Positions 24,345-38,500 of a DNA stretch of 64,000 nt are shown here, one piece after another. Each line of letters begins with the position of its first letter. Positions within the stretch are counted from its first letter, which is position 1. This DNA comes from Xylocopa sonorina. Taxonomy: Eukaryota; Arthropoda; Insecta; Hymenoptera; Apidae. The DNA lies in contig NW_027490098.1 in NCBI RefSeq assembly GCF_050948175.1, forward strand, positions 1,798,001-1,862,000. The letters are read 5' to 3'. Under the pieces are notes generated by a model. The model searched no databases, was not told the origin of the DNA, and saw only the letters and a list, made by a program, of their open reading frames with translations. Both the position numbers and the translations under genes were made by a program.

Positions 24345-27297
24345 ATATGATTTGCGAAGTGTTATGTATTCCTCGTCTACACTTCAAATGAATGTAAATG
24401 CGACACTTCCTTGCATGGAAATAGCGTTTGCAGATGTTTACGTATCGTAGCAAAGGAGTTCTTATGATTCTTAAAACGCGATATCGCATCTCATTTCTAT
24501 GTTTCATGGTAAGATATAATATGATTTGCGAAGTGTTATGTATTCCTCGTCTACACTTCAAATGAATGGAAATGCGACACTTCCTTGCAAAGAAATAGCG
24601 TTTGCAGATGTCTACGTATCGTAGCAATGGAGTTCTTATGATTCTTAAAACGCGATGTCGCATCTCATTTCTATGTTTCATGGTAAGATATAATATGATT
24701 TGCGAAGTGTTATGTATTCCTCGTCTACACTTCAAATGAATGTAAATGCGACACTTCCTTGCTAGCAAATAGCGTCTGCAGATGTCTAGGTACCGTAGCA
24801 ATAGAATTCAAATGCTTCTTAAAACGCGATATCGCATCTCATTTCTATGTTTCATGGTAAGATATAACATGATTTGCGAAGTGTCATGTATTCCTCGTCT
24901 ACACTTCAAATGAATGTAAATGCGACACTTCCTCGCAAGGAAATAGCGTTTGCAGATGTCTACGTATCGTAGCAATAGATTTCTAATGCTTCTTAAAACG
25001 CGATATCGCATCTCATTTCTATGTTTCATGGTAAGATATAATATGATTTGCGAAGTGTCATGTATTCCTCGTCTACACTTCAAATGAATGTAAATGCGAC
25101 ACTTCCTTGCAAAGAAATAGCGTTTGCAGATGTCTACGTATCGTAGCAATAGAGTTCTAATGCTTCTTAAAACTCGATATCGCATCTCATTTCTATGTTT
25201 CATGGTGAGATATTATATGATTTGCGAAGTGTTATGTATTCCTCGTCTACACTTCAAATGAATGTAAATGCGACACTTCCTTGCATGGAAATAGCGTTTG
25301 CAGATGTCTACGTATCGTAGCAATGGAGTTCTTATGATTCTTAAAACGCGATATCGCATCTCATTTCTATGTTTCATGGTAAGATATAATATGATTTGCG
25401 AAGTGTCATGTATTCCTCGTCTACACTTCAAATGAATGTAAATGCGACACTTCCTTGCTAGAAAATAGCGTCTGCAGATGTCTAGGTACCGTAGCAATAG
25501 AGTTCAAATGCTTCTTAAAACGAGATATTGCATCTCATATCTATGTTTCATGGTAAGATATAATATGATTTGCGAAGTGTTATGTATTCCTCGTCTACAC
25601 TTGAAATGAATGGAAATGCGACACTTCCTTGCATGGAAATAGCGTTTGCAGATGTCTACGTATCGTAGCAATGGAGTTCTTATGATTCTTAAAACGCGAT
25701 ATCGCATCTCATTTCTATGTTTCATGGTAAGATATAATATGATTTGCGAAGTGTCATGTATTCCTCGTCTACACTTCAAATGAATGTAAATGCGACACTT
25801 CCTTGCTAGCAAATAGCGCCTGCAGATGTCTAGGTACCGTAGCAATAGAGTTCAAATGCTTCTTAAAACGAGATATTGCATCTCATATCTATGTTTCATG
25901 GTAAGATATAATATTCATTGCGAAGTGATATGTATTCCTCGCCTACACTTCAAATGAATGTAAATGCGACATTTCCTTGCCAGGAAATAGTGTTTGCAGT
26001 TATCTACGTATCGTAGCAATAGAGTTCTTATGATTCTTAAAACGCGATATCGCATCTCATTTCTATGTTTCATGGTAAGATATAATATGATTTGCGAAGT
26101 GTCATGTATTCCTCGTCTATACTTCAAATGAATGTAAATGCGACACTTCCTCGCAAGGAAATAGCGTTTGCAGATGTCTACGTATCGTAGCAATAGATTT
26201 CTAATGCTTCTTAAAACGCGATATCGCATCTCATTTCTATGTTTCATCGTAAGATATAATATGATTTGCGAAGTGTCATGTATTCCTCGTCTACACTTCA
26301 AATGAATGTAAACGCGACACTTCCTTGCAAAGAAATAGCGTTAGCAGATGTCTACGTATCGTAGCAATAGTGTTCTAATGCTTCTTAAAACGCGATATCG
26401 CATCTCATTTCTATGTTTCATGGTAAGATATAATATGATTTGCGAAGTGTCATGTATTCCTCGTCTACACTTCAACTGAATGTGTATGCGACACTTCCTC
26501 GCTAGGAAATGGTGTTTGCAGATGTCTACGTATCGTAGCAATAGAGTCCTTATGATCCTTAAAGCGCGATATCGCATCTCATTTCTATGTTTTATGGGAA
26601 GATATAATATTCATTGCGAAGTGATATGTATTCCTCGCCTACACTTCAAATGAATGTAAATGCGACACATCCTTGCAAGGAAATAGCGTTTGCAGATGTC
26701 TACGTATCGAAGCAATAGAGTTCTTATGATTCTTAAAACGCGATATCGCATCTCATTTCTATGTTTCATGGTAAGATATAATATTCATTGCGAAGTGTCA
26801 TGTATTCCTCGTCTACACTTCAAATGAATGTAAATGCGGCACTTCCTTGCAAGGAAATAGTGTTTGCAGTTGTCTACGTATCGTAGCAATAGAGTTCTTA
26901 TGATTCTTAAAACGCGATATCGCATCTCATTTCTATGTTTCATGGTAAGATATAATATGATTTGCGAAGTGTCATGTATTCCTCGTCTACACTTCAAATG
27001 AATGTAAATGCGACACTTCCTCGCAAGGAAATAGCGTTTGCAGATGTCTACGTATCGTAGCAATAGATTTCTAATGCTTCTTAAAACGCGATATCGCATC
27101 TCATTTCTATGTTTCATGGTAAGATATAATATGATTTGCGAAGTGTCATGTATTCCTCGTCTACACTTCAAATGAATGTAAATGCGACACTTCCTTGCAA
27201 AGAAATAGCGTTAGCAGATGCCTACGTATCGTAGCAATAGTGTTCTAATGCTTCTTAAAACGCGATATCGCATCTCATTTCTATGTTTCATGGTAAG
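24345..27297 (-). repeat. Segmental duplication copy 1, ~2.95 kb (17 monomers)
   Basis: It recurs at 28,347-31,299 with an offset of 4,002 bp, exactly 23 monomers. Linked markers occur in the same order in both: GATGTTTACG with CAAAGGAG, AATAGAATTCAAATG, TTCTTAAAACTCGAT, GCTAGAAAATAGCG, CACTTGAAATG, GAAGTGATATG and GAAATGGTGTTTGC. I noticed only a handful of single-base differences (for example GCGCCTGC versus GCGTCTGC), so the copies look well over 99% identical and recent. Confidence 0.92.
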
Positions 27298-28346
27298 ATG
27301 TAATATGATTTGCGAAGTGTTATGTATTCCTCGTCTACACTTCAAATGGATGTAATTGCGACACTTCCTAGCAAGGAAATAGCGTTTGCACATGTCTACG
27401 TATCGTAGCAAAAGATTTCTAATGCTTCTTAAAACGCGATATCGCATCTCATTTCTATGTTTCATCGTAAGATATAATATGATTTGCGAAGTGTTATGTA
27501 TTCCTCGTCTACACTTCAAATGAATGGAAATGCGACACTTCCTTGCAAAGAAATAGCGTTTGCAGATGTCTACGTATCGTAGCAATAGATTTCTAATGCT
27601 TCCTAAAACGCGATATCGCAGCTCATTTCTATGCTTCATGGCAAGATATAATATGATCTGCGAAGTGTTATGCATTCCTCGTCTACGATTCAAATGAATG
27701 TAAATGCGACACTTCCTAGCTAGGAAATAGCGTCTGCAGATGTCTAGGTACCGTAGCAATAGAGTTCAAATGCTTCTTAAAACGAGATATTGCATCTCAT
27801 ATCTATGTTTCATGGTAAGATATAATATGATTTGCGAAGTGTTATGTATTCCTCGTCTACACTTCAAATGAACGTAAATGCGACACTTCCTTGCAAGGAA
27901 ATAGCGTTTGCAGATGTCTACGTATCGTAACATTAGAGTTCTTATGATTCTAAAAACGCGATATCGCATCTCATATCTATGTTTCATGGTAAGATGTAAT
28001 ATGATATGCGAAGTGTTATATATTCCTCGTCTACACTTCAAATGAATGTAAATGCGACACTTCCTTGCATGGAAATAGCGTTTGCAGATGTCTACGTATC
28101 GTAGCAATGGAGTTCTTATGATTCTTAAAACGCGATATCGCATCTCATTTCTATGTTTCATGGTAAGATATAATATGATTTGCGAAGTGTTATGTATTCC
28201 TCGTCTACACTTCAAATGAATGTAATTGCGACACTTCCTAGCAAGGAAGTAGCGTTTGCAGATGTCTACGTATCGTAGCAATAGATTTCTAATGCTTCTT
28301 AAAACGCGATATCGCATCTCATTTCTATGTTTCATCGTAAGATGTA

Positions 28347-31299
28347 ATATGATTTGCGAAGTGTTATGTATTCCTCGTCTACACTTCAAATGAATGTAAA
28401 TGCGACACTTCCTTGCATGGAAATAGCGTTTGCAGATGTTTACGTATCGTAGCAAAGGAGTTCTTATGATTCTTAAAACGCGATATCGCATCTCATTTCT
28501 ATGTTTCATGGTAAGATATAATATGATTTGCGAAGTGTTATGTATTCCTCGTCTACACTTCAAATGAATGGAAATGCGACACTTCCTTGCAAAGAAATAG
28601 CGTTTGCAGATGTCTACGTATCGTAGCAATGGAGTTCTTATGATTCTTAAAACGCGATGTCGCATCTCATTTCTATGTTTCATGGTAAGATATAATATGA
28701 TTTGCGAAGTGTTATGTATTCCTCGTCTACACTTCAAATGAATGTAAATGCGACACTTCCTTGCTAGCAAATAGCGTCTGCAGATGTCTAGGTACCGTAG
28801 CAATAGAATTCAAATGCTTCTTAAAACGCGATATCGCATCTCATTTCTATGTTTCATGGTAAGATATAACATGATTTGCGAAGTGTCATGTATTCCTCGT
28901 CTACACTTCAAATGAATGTAAATGCGACACTTCCTCGCAAGGAAATAGCGTTTGCAGATGTCTACGTATCGTAGCAATAGATTTCTAATGCTTCTTAAAA
29001 CGCGATATCGCATCTCATTTCTATGTTTCATGGTAAGATATAATATGATTTGCGAAGTGTCATGTATTCCTCGTCTACACTTCAAATGAATGTAAATGCG
29101 ACACTTCCTTGCAAAGAAATAGCGTTTGCAGATGTCTACGTATCGTAGCAATAGAGTTCTAATGCTTCTTAAAACTCGATATCGCATCTCATTTCTATGT
29201 TTCATGGTGAGATATTATATGATTTGCGAAGTGTTATGTATTCCTCGTCTACACTTCAAATGAATGTAAATGCGACACTTCCTTGCATGGAAATAGCGTT
29301 TGCAGATGTCTACGTATCGTAGCAATGGAGTTCTTATGATTCTTAAAACGCGATATCGCATCTTATTTCTATGTTTCATGGTAAGATATAATATGATTTG
29401 CGAAGTGTCATGTATTCCTCGTCTACACTTCAAATGAATGTAAATGCGACACTTCCTTGCTAGAAAATAGCGTCTGCAGATGTCTAGGTACCGTAGCAAT
29501 AGAGTTCAAATGCTTCTTAAAACGAGATATTGCATCTCATATCTATGTTTCATGGTAAGATATAATATGATTTGCGAAGTGTTATGTATTCCTCGTCTAC
29601 ACTTGAAATGAATGGAAATGCGACACTTCCTTGCATGGAAATAGCGTTTGCAGATGTCTACGTATCGTAGCAATGGAGTTCTTATGATTCTTAAAACGCG
29701 ATATCGCATCTCATTTCTATGTTTCATGGTAAGATATAATATGATTTGCGAAGTGTCATGTATTCCTCGTCTACACTTCAAATGAATGTAAATGCGACAC
29801 TTCCTTGCTAGCAAATAGCGTCTGCAGATGTCTAGGTACCGTAGCAATAGAGTTCAAATGCTTCTTAAAACGAGATATTGCATCTCATATCTATGTTTCA
29901 TGGTAAGATATAATATTCATTGCGAAGTGATATGTATTCCTCGCCTACACTTCAACTGAATGTAAATGCGACATTTCCTTGCCAGGAAATAGTGTTTGCA
30001 GTTATCTACGTATCGTAGCAATAGAGTTCTTATGATTCTTAAAACGCGATATCGCATCTCATTTCTATGTTTCATGGTAAGATATAATATGATTTGCGAA
30101 GTGTCATGTATTCCTCGTCTACACTTCAAATGAATGTAAATGCGACACTTCCTCGCAAGGAAATAGCGTTTGCAGATGTCTACGTATCGTAGCAATAGAT
30201 TTCTAATGCTTCTTAAAACGCGATATCGCATCTCATTTCTATGTTTCATCGTAAGATATAATATGATTTGCGAAGTGTCATGTATTCCTCGTCTACACTT
30301 CAAATGAATGTAAACGCGACACTTCCTTGCAAAGAAATAGCGTTAGCAGATGTCTACGTATCGTAGCAATAGTGTTCTAATGCTTCTTAAAACGCGATAT
30401 CGCATCTCATTTCTATGTTTCATGGTAAGATATAATATGATTTGCGAAGTGTCATGTATTCCTCGTCTACACTTCAACTGAATGTGTATGCGACACTTCC
30501 TCGCTAGGAAATGGTGTTTGCAGATGTCTACGTATCGTAGCAATAGAGTCCTTATGATCCTTAAAGCGCGATATCGCATCTCATTTCTATGTTTTATGGG
30601 AAGATATAATATTCATTGCGAAGTGATATGTATTCCTCGCCTACACTTCAAATGAATGTAAATGCGACACATACTTGCAAGGAAATAGCGTTTGCAGATG
30701 TCTACGTATCGAAGCAATAGAGTTCTTATGATTCTTAAAACGCGATATCGCATCTCATTTCTATGTTTCATGGTAAGATATAATATTCATTGCGAAGTGT
30801 CATGTATTCCTCGTCTACACTTCAAATGAATGTAAATGCGGCACTTCCTTGCAAGGAAATAGTGTTTGCAGTTGTCTACGTATCGTAGCAATAGAGTTCT
30901 TATGATTCTTAAAACGCGATATCGCATCTCATTTCTATGTTTCATGGTAAGATATAATATGATTTGCGAAGTGTCATGTATTCCTCGTCTACACTTCAAA
31001 TGAATGTAAATGCGACACTTCCTCGCAAGGAAATAGCGTTTGCAGATGTCTACGTATCGTAGCAATAGATTTCTAATGCTTCTTAAAACGCGATATCGCA
31101 TCTCATTTCTATGTTTCATGGTAAGATATAATATGATTTGCGAAGTGTCATGTATTCCTCGTCTACACTTCAAATGAATGTAAATGCGACACTTCCTTGC
31201 AAAGAAATAGCGTTAGCAGATGCCTACGTATCGTAGCAATAGTGTTCTAATGCTTCTTAAGACGCGATATCGCATCTCATTTCTATGTTTCATGGTAAG
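28347..31299 (-). repeat. Segmental duplication copy 2, ~2.95 kb (17 monomers)
   Basis: Partner of 24,345-27,297. The roughly 1.05 kb between the copies (27,298-28,346, six monomers) is of different monomer composition, so this is not a simple two-copy tandem of one unit. Either the duplicated unit was 23 monomers and six have since been replaced, or the copy moved by a wider exchange. Confidence 0.92.
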
Positions 31300-31736
31300 A
31301 TATAATATGATTTGCGAAGTGTCATGTATTCCTCGTCTACACTTCAACTGAATGTGTATGCGACACTTCCTCGCTAGGGAATAGCGTTTGCAGATGTCTA
31401 CGTATCGTAGCAATAGAGTTCTTATGATCCTTAAAACGCGATATCGCATCTCATTTCTATGTTTTATGGTAAGATATAATATGATTTGCGAAGTGTTATG
31501 TATACCTCGTCTACACTTCAAATGAATGTAAATGCGACACTTCCTTGCTTGGAAATAGCGTATGCAGATGTCTACTTATCGTAGCAATGGAGTTCTTATG
31601 ATTCTTAAAACGGGATATCGCATCTCATTTCTATGTTTCATGGTAAGATATAATATGATTTGCGAAGTGTTATGTATTCCTCGTCTACACTTCAAATGAA
31701 TGTAATTGCGACACTTCCTAGCAAGGAAATAGCGTT

Positions 31737-33928
31737 TGCAGATGTCTACGTATCGTAGCAATAGATTTCTAATGCTTCTTAAAACGCGATATCGCATCTC
31801 TTTTCTATGTTTCATGGTAAGCTATTATATGATTTGCGAAGTGTTATGTATTCCTCGTCTACACATCAAATGAACGTAAATGCGACACTTCCTTGCAAGG
31901 AAATAGCGTTTGCAGATGTCTACGTATCGTAACATTAGAGTTCTTATGATTCTAAAAACGCGATATCGCATCTCATATCTATGTTTCATGGTAAGATGTA
32001 ATATGATATGCGAAGTGTTATATATTCCTCGTCTACACTTCAAATGAATGTAAATGCGACACTTCCTTGCATGGAAATAGCGTTTGCAGATGTCTACGTA
32101 TCGTAGCAATGGAGTTCTTATGATTCTTAAAACGCGATATCGCATCTCATTTCTATGTTTCATCGTAAGATATAATATGATTTGCAAAGTGTTATGTATT
32201 CCTCGTCTACACTTCAAATGAATGTAAATGCGACACTTCCTTGCTAGCAAATAGCGTCTGCAGATGTCTAGGTACCGTAGCATTAGAGTTCAAATGCTTC
32301 TTAAAACGAGATATTGCATCTCATATCTATGTTTCATGGTAAGATATAATATGATTTGCGAAGTGTTATGTATTCCTCGTCTACACTTGAAATGAATGGA
32401 AATGTGACACTTCCTTGCATGGAAATGGCGTTTGCAGATGTCTACGTATCGTAGCAATGGAGTTCTTATGATTCTTAAAACGCGATATCGCATCTCATTT
32501 CTATGTTTCATGGTAAGATATAATATGATTTGCGAAGTGTCATGTATTCCTCGTCTACACTTCAAATGAATGTAAATGCGACACTTCCTTGCTAGCAAAT
32601 AGCGTCTGCAGATGTCTAGGTACCGTAGCAATAGAGTTCAAATGCTTCTTAAAACGAGATATTGCATCTCATATCTATGTTTCATGGTAAGATATAATAT
32701 TCATTGCGAAGTGTCATGTATTCCCCGTCTACACTTCAAATGAATGTAAATGCGGCACTTCCTTGCAAGGAAATAGTGTTTGCAGTTGTCTACGTATCGT
32801 AGCATTAGAGTTCTTATGATTCTTAAAACGCGATATCGCATCTCATTTCTATGTTTCATGGTAAGATATAATATGATTTGCGAAGTGTCATGTATTCCTC
32901 GTCTACACTTCAAATGAATGTAAATGCGACACTTCCTCGCAAGGAAATAGCGTTTGCAGATGTCTACGTATCGTAGCAATAGATTTCTAATGCTTCTTAA
33001 AACGCGATATCGCATCTCTTTTCTATGTTTCATGGTAAGCTATTATATGATTTGCGAAGTGTTATGTATTCCTCGTCTACACATCAAATGAACGTAAATG
33101 CGACACTTCCTTGCAAGGAAATAGCGTTTGCAGATGTCTACGTATCGTAACATTAGAGTTCTTATGATTCTAAAAACGCGATATCGCATCTCATATCTAT
33201 GTTTCATGGTAAGATGTAATATGATATGCGAAGTGTTATATATTCCTCGTCTACACTTCAAATGAATGTAAATGCGACACTTCCTTGCATGGAAATAGCG
33301 TTTGCAGATGTCTACGTATCGTAGCAAGGGAGTTCTTATGATTCTTAAAACGCGATATCGCATCTCATTTCTATGTTTCATCGTAAGATATAATATGATT
33401 TGCAAAGTGTTATGTATTCCTCGTCTACACTTCAAATGAATGTAAATGCGACACTTCCTTGCTAGCAAATAGCGTCTGCAGATGTCTAGGTACCGTAGCA
33501 TTAGAGTTCAAATGCTTCTTAAAACGAGATATTGCATCTCATATCTATGTTTCATGGTAAGATATAATATGATTTGCGAAGTGTTATGTATTCCTCGTCT
33601 ACACTTGAAATGAATGGAAATGCGACACTTCCTTGCATGGAAATGGCGTTTGCAGATGTCTACGTATCGTAGCAATGGAGTTCTTATGATTCTTAAAACG
33701 CGATATCGCATCTCATTTCTATGTTTCATGGTAAGATATAATATGATTTGCGAAGTGTCATGTATTCCTCGTCTACACTTCAAATGAATGTAAATGCGAC
33801 ACTTCCTTGCTAGCAAATAGCGTCTGCAGATGTCTAGGTACCGTAGCAATAGAGTTCAAATGCTTCTTAAAACGAGATATTGCATCTCATATCTATGTTT
33901 CATGGTAAGATATAATATTCATTGCGAA
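31737..33928 (-). repeat. Heptamer (1,218-bp) duplication
   Basis: 31,737-32,710 recurs at 32,955-33,928. The rare GGTAAGCTATTATATG occurs near 31,817 and 33,035, exactly 1,218 bp apart. Other shared markers are CACATCAAATGAACG, GATTCTAAAAACGCG and TTTGCAAAGTG. The copies diverge on the right at a class B monomer (TATTCATTGCGAAGTGTC versus GTGATATG). Confidence 0.88.
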
Positions 33929-35569
33929 GTGATATGTATTCCTCGCCTACACTTCAAATGAATGTAAATGCGACATTTCCTTGCCAGGAAATAGTGTTTG
34001 CAGCTATCTACGTATCGTAGCAATAGAGTTCTTATGATTCTTAAAACGCGATATCGCATCTCATTTCTATGTTTCATGGTAAGATATAATATGATTTGTG
34101 AAGTGTCATGTATTCCTCGTCTACACTTCAAATGAATGTAAATGCGACACTTCCTTGCTAGCAAATAGCGTCTGCAGATGTCTAGGTACCGTAGCAATAG
34201 AGTTCAAATGCTTCTTAAAACGAGATATTGCATCTCATATCTATGTTTCATGGTAAGATATAATATTCATTGCGAAGTGTCATGTATTCCCCGTCTACAC
34301 TTCAAATGAATGTAAATGCGGCACTTCCTTGCAAGGAAATAGTGTTTGCAGTTGTCTACGTATCGTAGCATTAGAGTTCTTATGATTCTTAAAACGCGAT
34401 ATCGCATCTCATTTCTATGTTTCATGGTAAGATATAATATGATTTGCGAAGTGTCATGTATTCCTCGTCTACACTTCAAATGAATGTAAATGCGACACTT
34501 CCTCGCAAGGAAATAGCGTTTGCAGATGTCTACGTATCGTAGCAATAGATTTCTAATGCTTCTTAAAACGCGATATCGCATCTCATTTCTATGTTTCATG
34601 GTAAGATATAATATGATTTGCGAAGTGTTATGTATTCCTCGTCTACACTTCAAATGAATGGAAATGCGACACTTCCTTGCAAAGAAATAGCGTTTGCAGA
34701 TGTCTACGTATCGTAGCAATAGTTTTCTAATGCTTCTTAAAACGCGATATCGCATCTCATTTCTATGTTTCATGGCAAGATATAATATGATTTGCGAAGT
34801 GTTATGCATTCCTCGTCTACGATTCTAATGAATGTAAATGCGACACTTCCTTGCAAGGAAATAGCGTTTGCAGATGTCTACGTATCGTAGCAATAGAGTT
34901 CTTATGATTCTTAAAACGCGATATCGCATCTCATACCTATGTTTCACGTTAAGATGTAATATGATATGCGAAGTGTTATATATTCCTCGTCTACACTTCA
35001 AATGAATGTAAATGCGACACTTCCTTGCATGGAAATAGCGTTTGCAGATGTCTACGTATCGTAGCAATAGATTTCTAATGCTTCTTAAAACGCGATATCG
35101 CAGCTCATTTCTATGTTTCATGGCAAGATATAATATGATTTGCGAAGTGTTATGCATTCCTGGTCTACGATTGAAATGAATGTAAATGCGACACTTCCTT
35201 GCAAGGAAATAGCGTTTGCAGATATCTACCTATCGTAGCAATAGAGTTCTAATGCTTCTTAAAACGCGATATCGCATCTCATTTCTATGTTTCATGGTAA
35301 GATATAATATTCATTGCGAAGTGTTATGTATTCCTCGTCTACGATTCTAATGAACGTAAATGCGACACTTCCTTGCAAGGAAATAGCGTTTGCAGATGTC
35401 TACGTATCGTAACATTAGATTTCTTATGATTCTAAAAACGCGATATCGCATCTCATATCTATGTTTCATGGTAAGATGTAATATGATATGCGAAGTGTTA
35501 TATGTTCCTCGTCTACACTTCAAATGAATGTAAATGCGACACTTCCCAGCAAGGAAATAGCGTTTGCAG

Positions 35570-38500
35570 ATGTCTACGTATCGTAGCAATAGATTTCTAA
35601 TGCTTCTTAAAACGCGATATCGCATCTCTTTTCTATGTTTCATGGTAAGATATTATATGATTTGCGAAGTGTTATGTATTCCTCGTATACACTTCAAATG
35701 AATGTAAATGCGACACTTCCTTGCATGGAAATAGCCTTTGCAGATGTCTACGTATCGTAGCAATAGAGTTCTTATGATTCTTAAAACGCGATATCGCATC
35801 TCATTTCTATGTTTCATGGTAAGATATAATATGATTTGTGAAGTGTTATGCATTCCTCGTCTACACTTCAAATGAATGTAAATGCGACACTTCCTTGCAT
35901 GGAAATAGCGTTTGCAGATGTCTACGTATCGTAGCAATGGAGTTCTTATAATTCTTAAAACGCGATATCGCATCTCATTTCTATGTTTCATGGTAAGATA
36001 TAATATGATTTGCGAAGTGTCATGTATTCCTCGTCTACACTTCAAATGAATGTAAATGCGACACTTCCTTGCAAAGAAATAGCGTTTGCAGATGTCTACG
36101 TATCGTAGCAATAGATTTCTAATGCTTCTTAAAACGCGATATCGCATCTCATTTCTATGTTTCATGGCAAGATATAAAATGATTTGCGAAGTGAAATGCA
36201 TTCCTCGTCTACGATTCAAATGAATGAAAATGCGACACTTCCTTGCAAGGAAATAGCGTTTGCAGATGTCTACCTATCGTAGCAATAGAGTTCTAATGCT
36301 TCTTAAAACGCGATATCGCATCTCATTTCTATGTTTCATGGTAAGATATAATATTCATTGCGAAGTGTTATGTATTCCTCGTGTACGATTCAAATGAACG
36401 CAAATGCGACACTTCCTTGCAAGGAAATAGCGTTTGCAGATGTCTACGTATCGTAACATTAGAGTTCTTATGATTCTTAAAACGCGATATCGCATCTCAT
36501 ATCTATGTTTCATGGTAAGATGTAATATGATATGCGAAGTGTTATATATTCCTCGGCTACACTTCAAATGAATGTAAATGCGACACTTCCTTGCATGGAA
36601 ATAGCGTTTGCAGATGTCTACGTATCGTAGCAATGGAGTTCTTATGATTCTTAAAACGCGATATCGCATCTCATTTCTATGTTTCATCGTAAGATATAAC
36701 ATGATTTGCGAAGTGTTATGTATTCGTCGTCTACGATTCAAATGAATGTAAATGCGACACTTCCTTGGTAGGAAATAGCGTCTGGGGATGTCTAGGTATC
36801 ACAGCAATAGAGCTCTAATGCTTCTTAAAACGCGATATCGCATCCCATTTCTATGTCTCATGGTTAGATATAATATGATTTGCGAAGTGTCATGTATTCC
36901 TCGTCTACGCTTCAAATGAATGTAAATGCGACACTTCCTTGCATGGAAATAGCGTTTGCAGATGTCTACGTATCGTAGCAATGGAGTTCTTATGATTCTT
37001 AAAACGCGATATCGCATCTCATTTCTATGTTTCATGGTAAGATATAATATGATTTGCGAAGTGTCATGTATTCCTCGTCTACACTTCAAATGAATGTAAA
37101 TGCGACACTTCCTTGCAAGGAAATAGCGTTTGCAGATGTCTACGTATCGTAGCAATAGATTTCTAATGCTTCATAAAACGCGTTATCGCATCCCATTTCT
37201 ATGTTTCATCGTGCGATATAATATGATTTGCGAAGTGTTATGTATTCCTCGTCTACACTTCAAATGAATGTAAATGCGACACTTCCTTGCAAGGAAATAG
37301 CGTTTGCAGATGTCTACGCATCGAAGCAATAGAGTTCAAATGCTTCTTAAAACGAGATATTGCATCTCATATCTATGTTTCATGGTAAGATATAATATTC
37401 ATTGCGAAGTGTCATGTATTCCTCGTCTACGCTTCAAATGAATGTAAATGCGACACTTCCTTGCATGGAAATAGCGATTGCAGATGTCTACGTATCGTAG
37501 CAATGGAGTTCTTATGATTCTTAAAACGCGATATCGCATCTCATTTCTATGTTTCATGGTAAGATATAATATGATTTGCGAAGTGTCATGTATTCCTCGT
37601 CTACACTTCAAATGAATGTAGATGCGACACTTCCTCGCATGGAAATAGCGTTTGCAGATGTCTACGTATCGTAGCAATAGATTTCTAATGCTTCTTAAAA
37701 CGCGATATCGCATCTCATATCTATGTTTCATGGTAAGATGTAATATGATATGCGAAGTGTTATATATTCCTCGTCTACACTTCAAATGAATGTAAATGCG
37801 ACACTTCCTTGCATGGAAATAGCGTTTGCAGATGTCTACGTATCGTAGCAATGGAGTTCTTATGATTCTTAAAACGCGATATCGCATCTCATTTCTATGT
37901 TTCATCGTAAGATATAACATGATTTGCGAAGTGTTATGTATTCGTCGTCTACGATTCAAATGAATGTAAATGCGACACTTCCTTGGTAGGAAATAGCGTC
38001 TGGGGATGTCTAGGTATCACAGCAATAGAGCTCTAATGCTTCTTAAAACGCGATATCGCATCTCTTTTCTATGTTTCATGGTAAGATATTATATGATTTG
38101 CGAAGTGTTATGTATTCCTCGTATACACTTCAAATGAATGTAAATGCGACACTTCCTTGCATGGAAATAGCCTTTGCAGATGTCTACGTATCGTAGCAAT
38201 AGAGTTCTTATGATTCTTAAAACGCGATATCGCATCTCATTTCTATGTTTCATGGTAAGATATAATATGATTTGTGAAGTGTTATGCATTCCTCGTCTAC
38301 ACTTCAAATGAATGTAAATGCGACACTTCCTTGCATGGAAATAGCGTTTGCAGATGTCTACGTATCGTAGCAATGGAGTTCTTATAATTCTTAAAACGCG
38401 ATATCGCATCTCATTTCTATGTTTCATGGTAAGATATAATATGATTTGCGAAGTGTCATGTATTCCTCGTCTACACTTCAAATGAATGTAAATGCGACAC

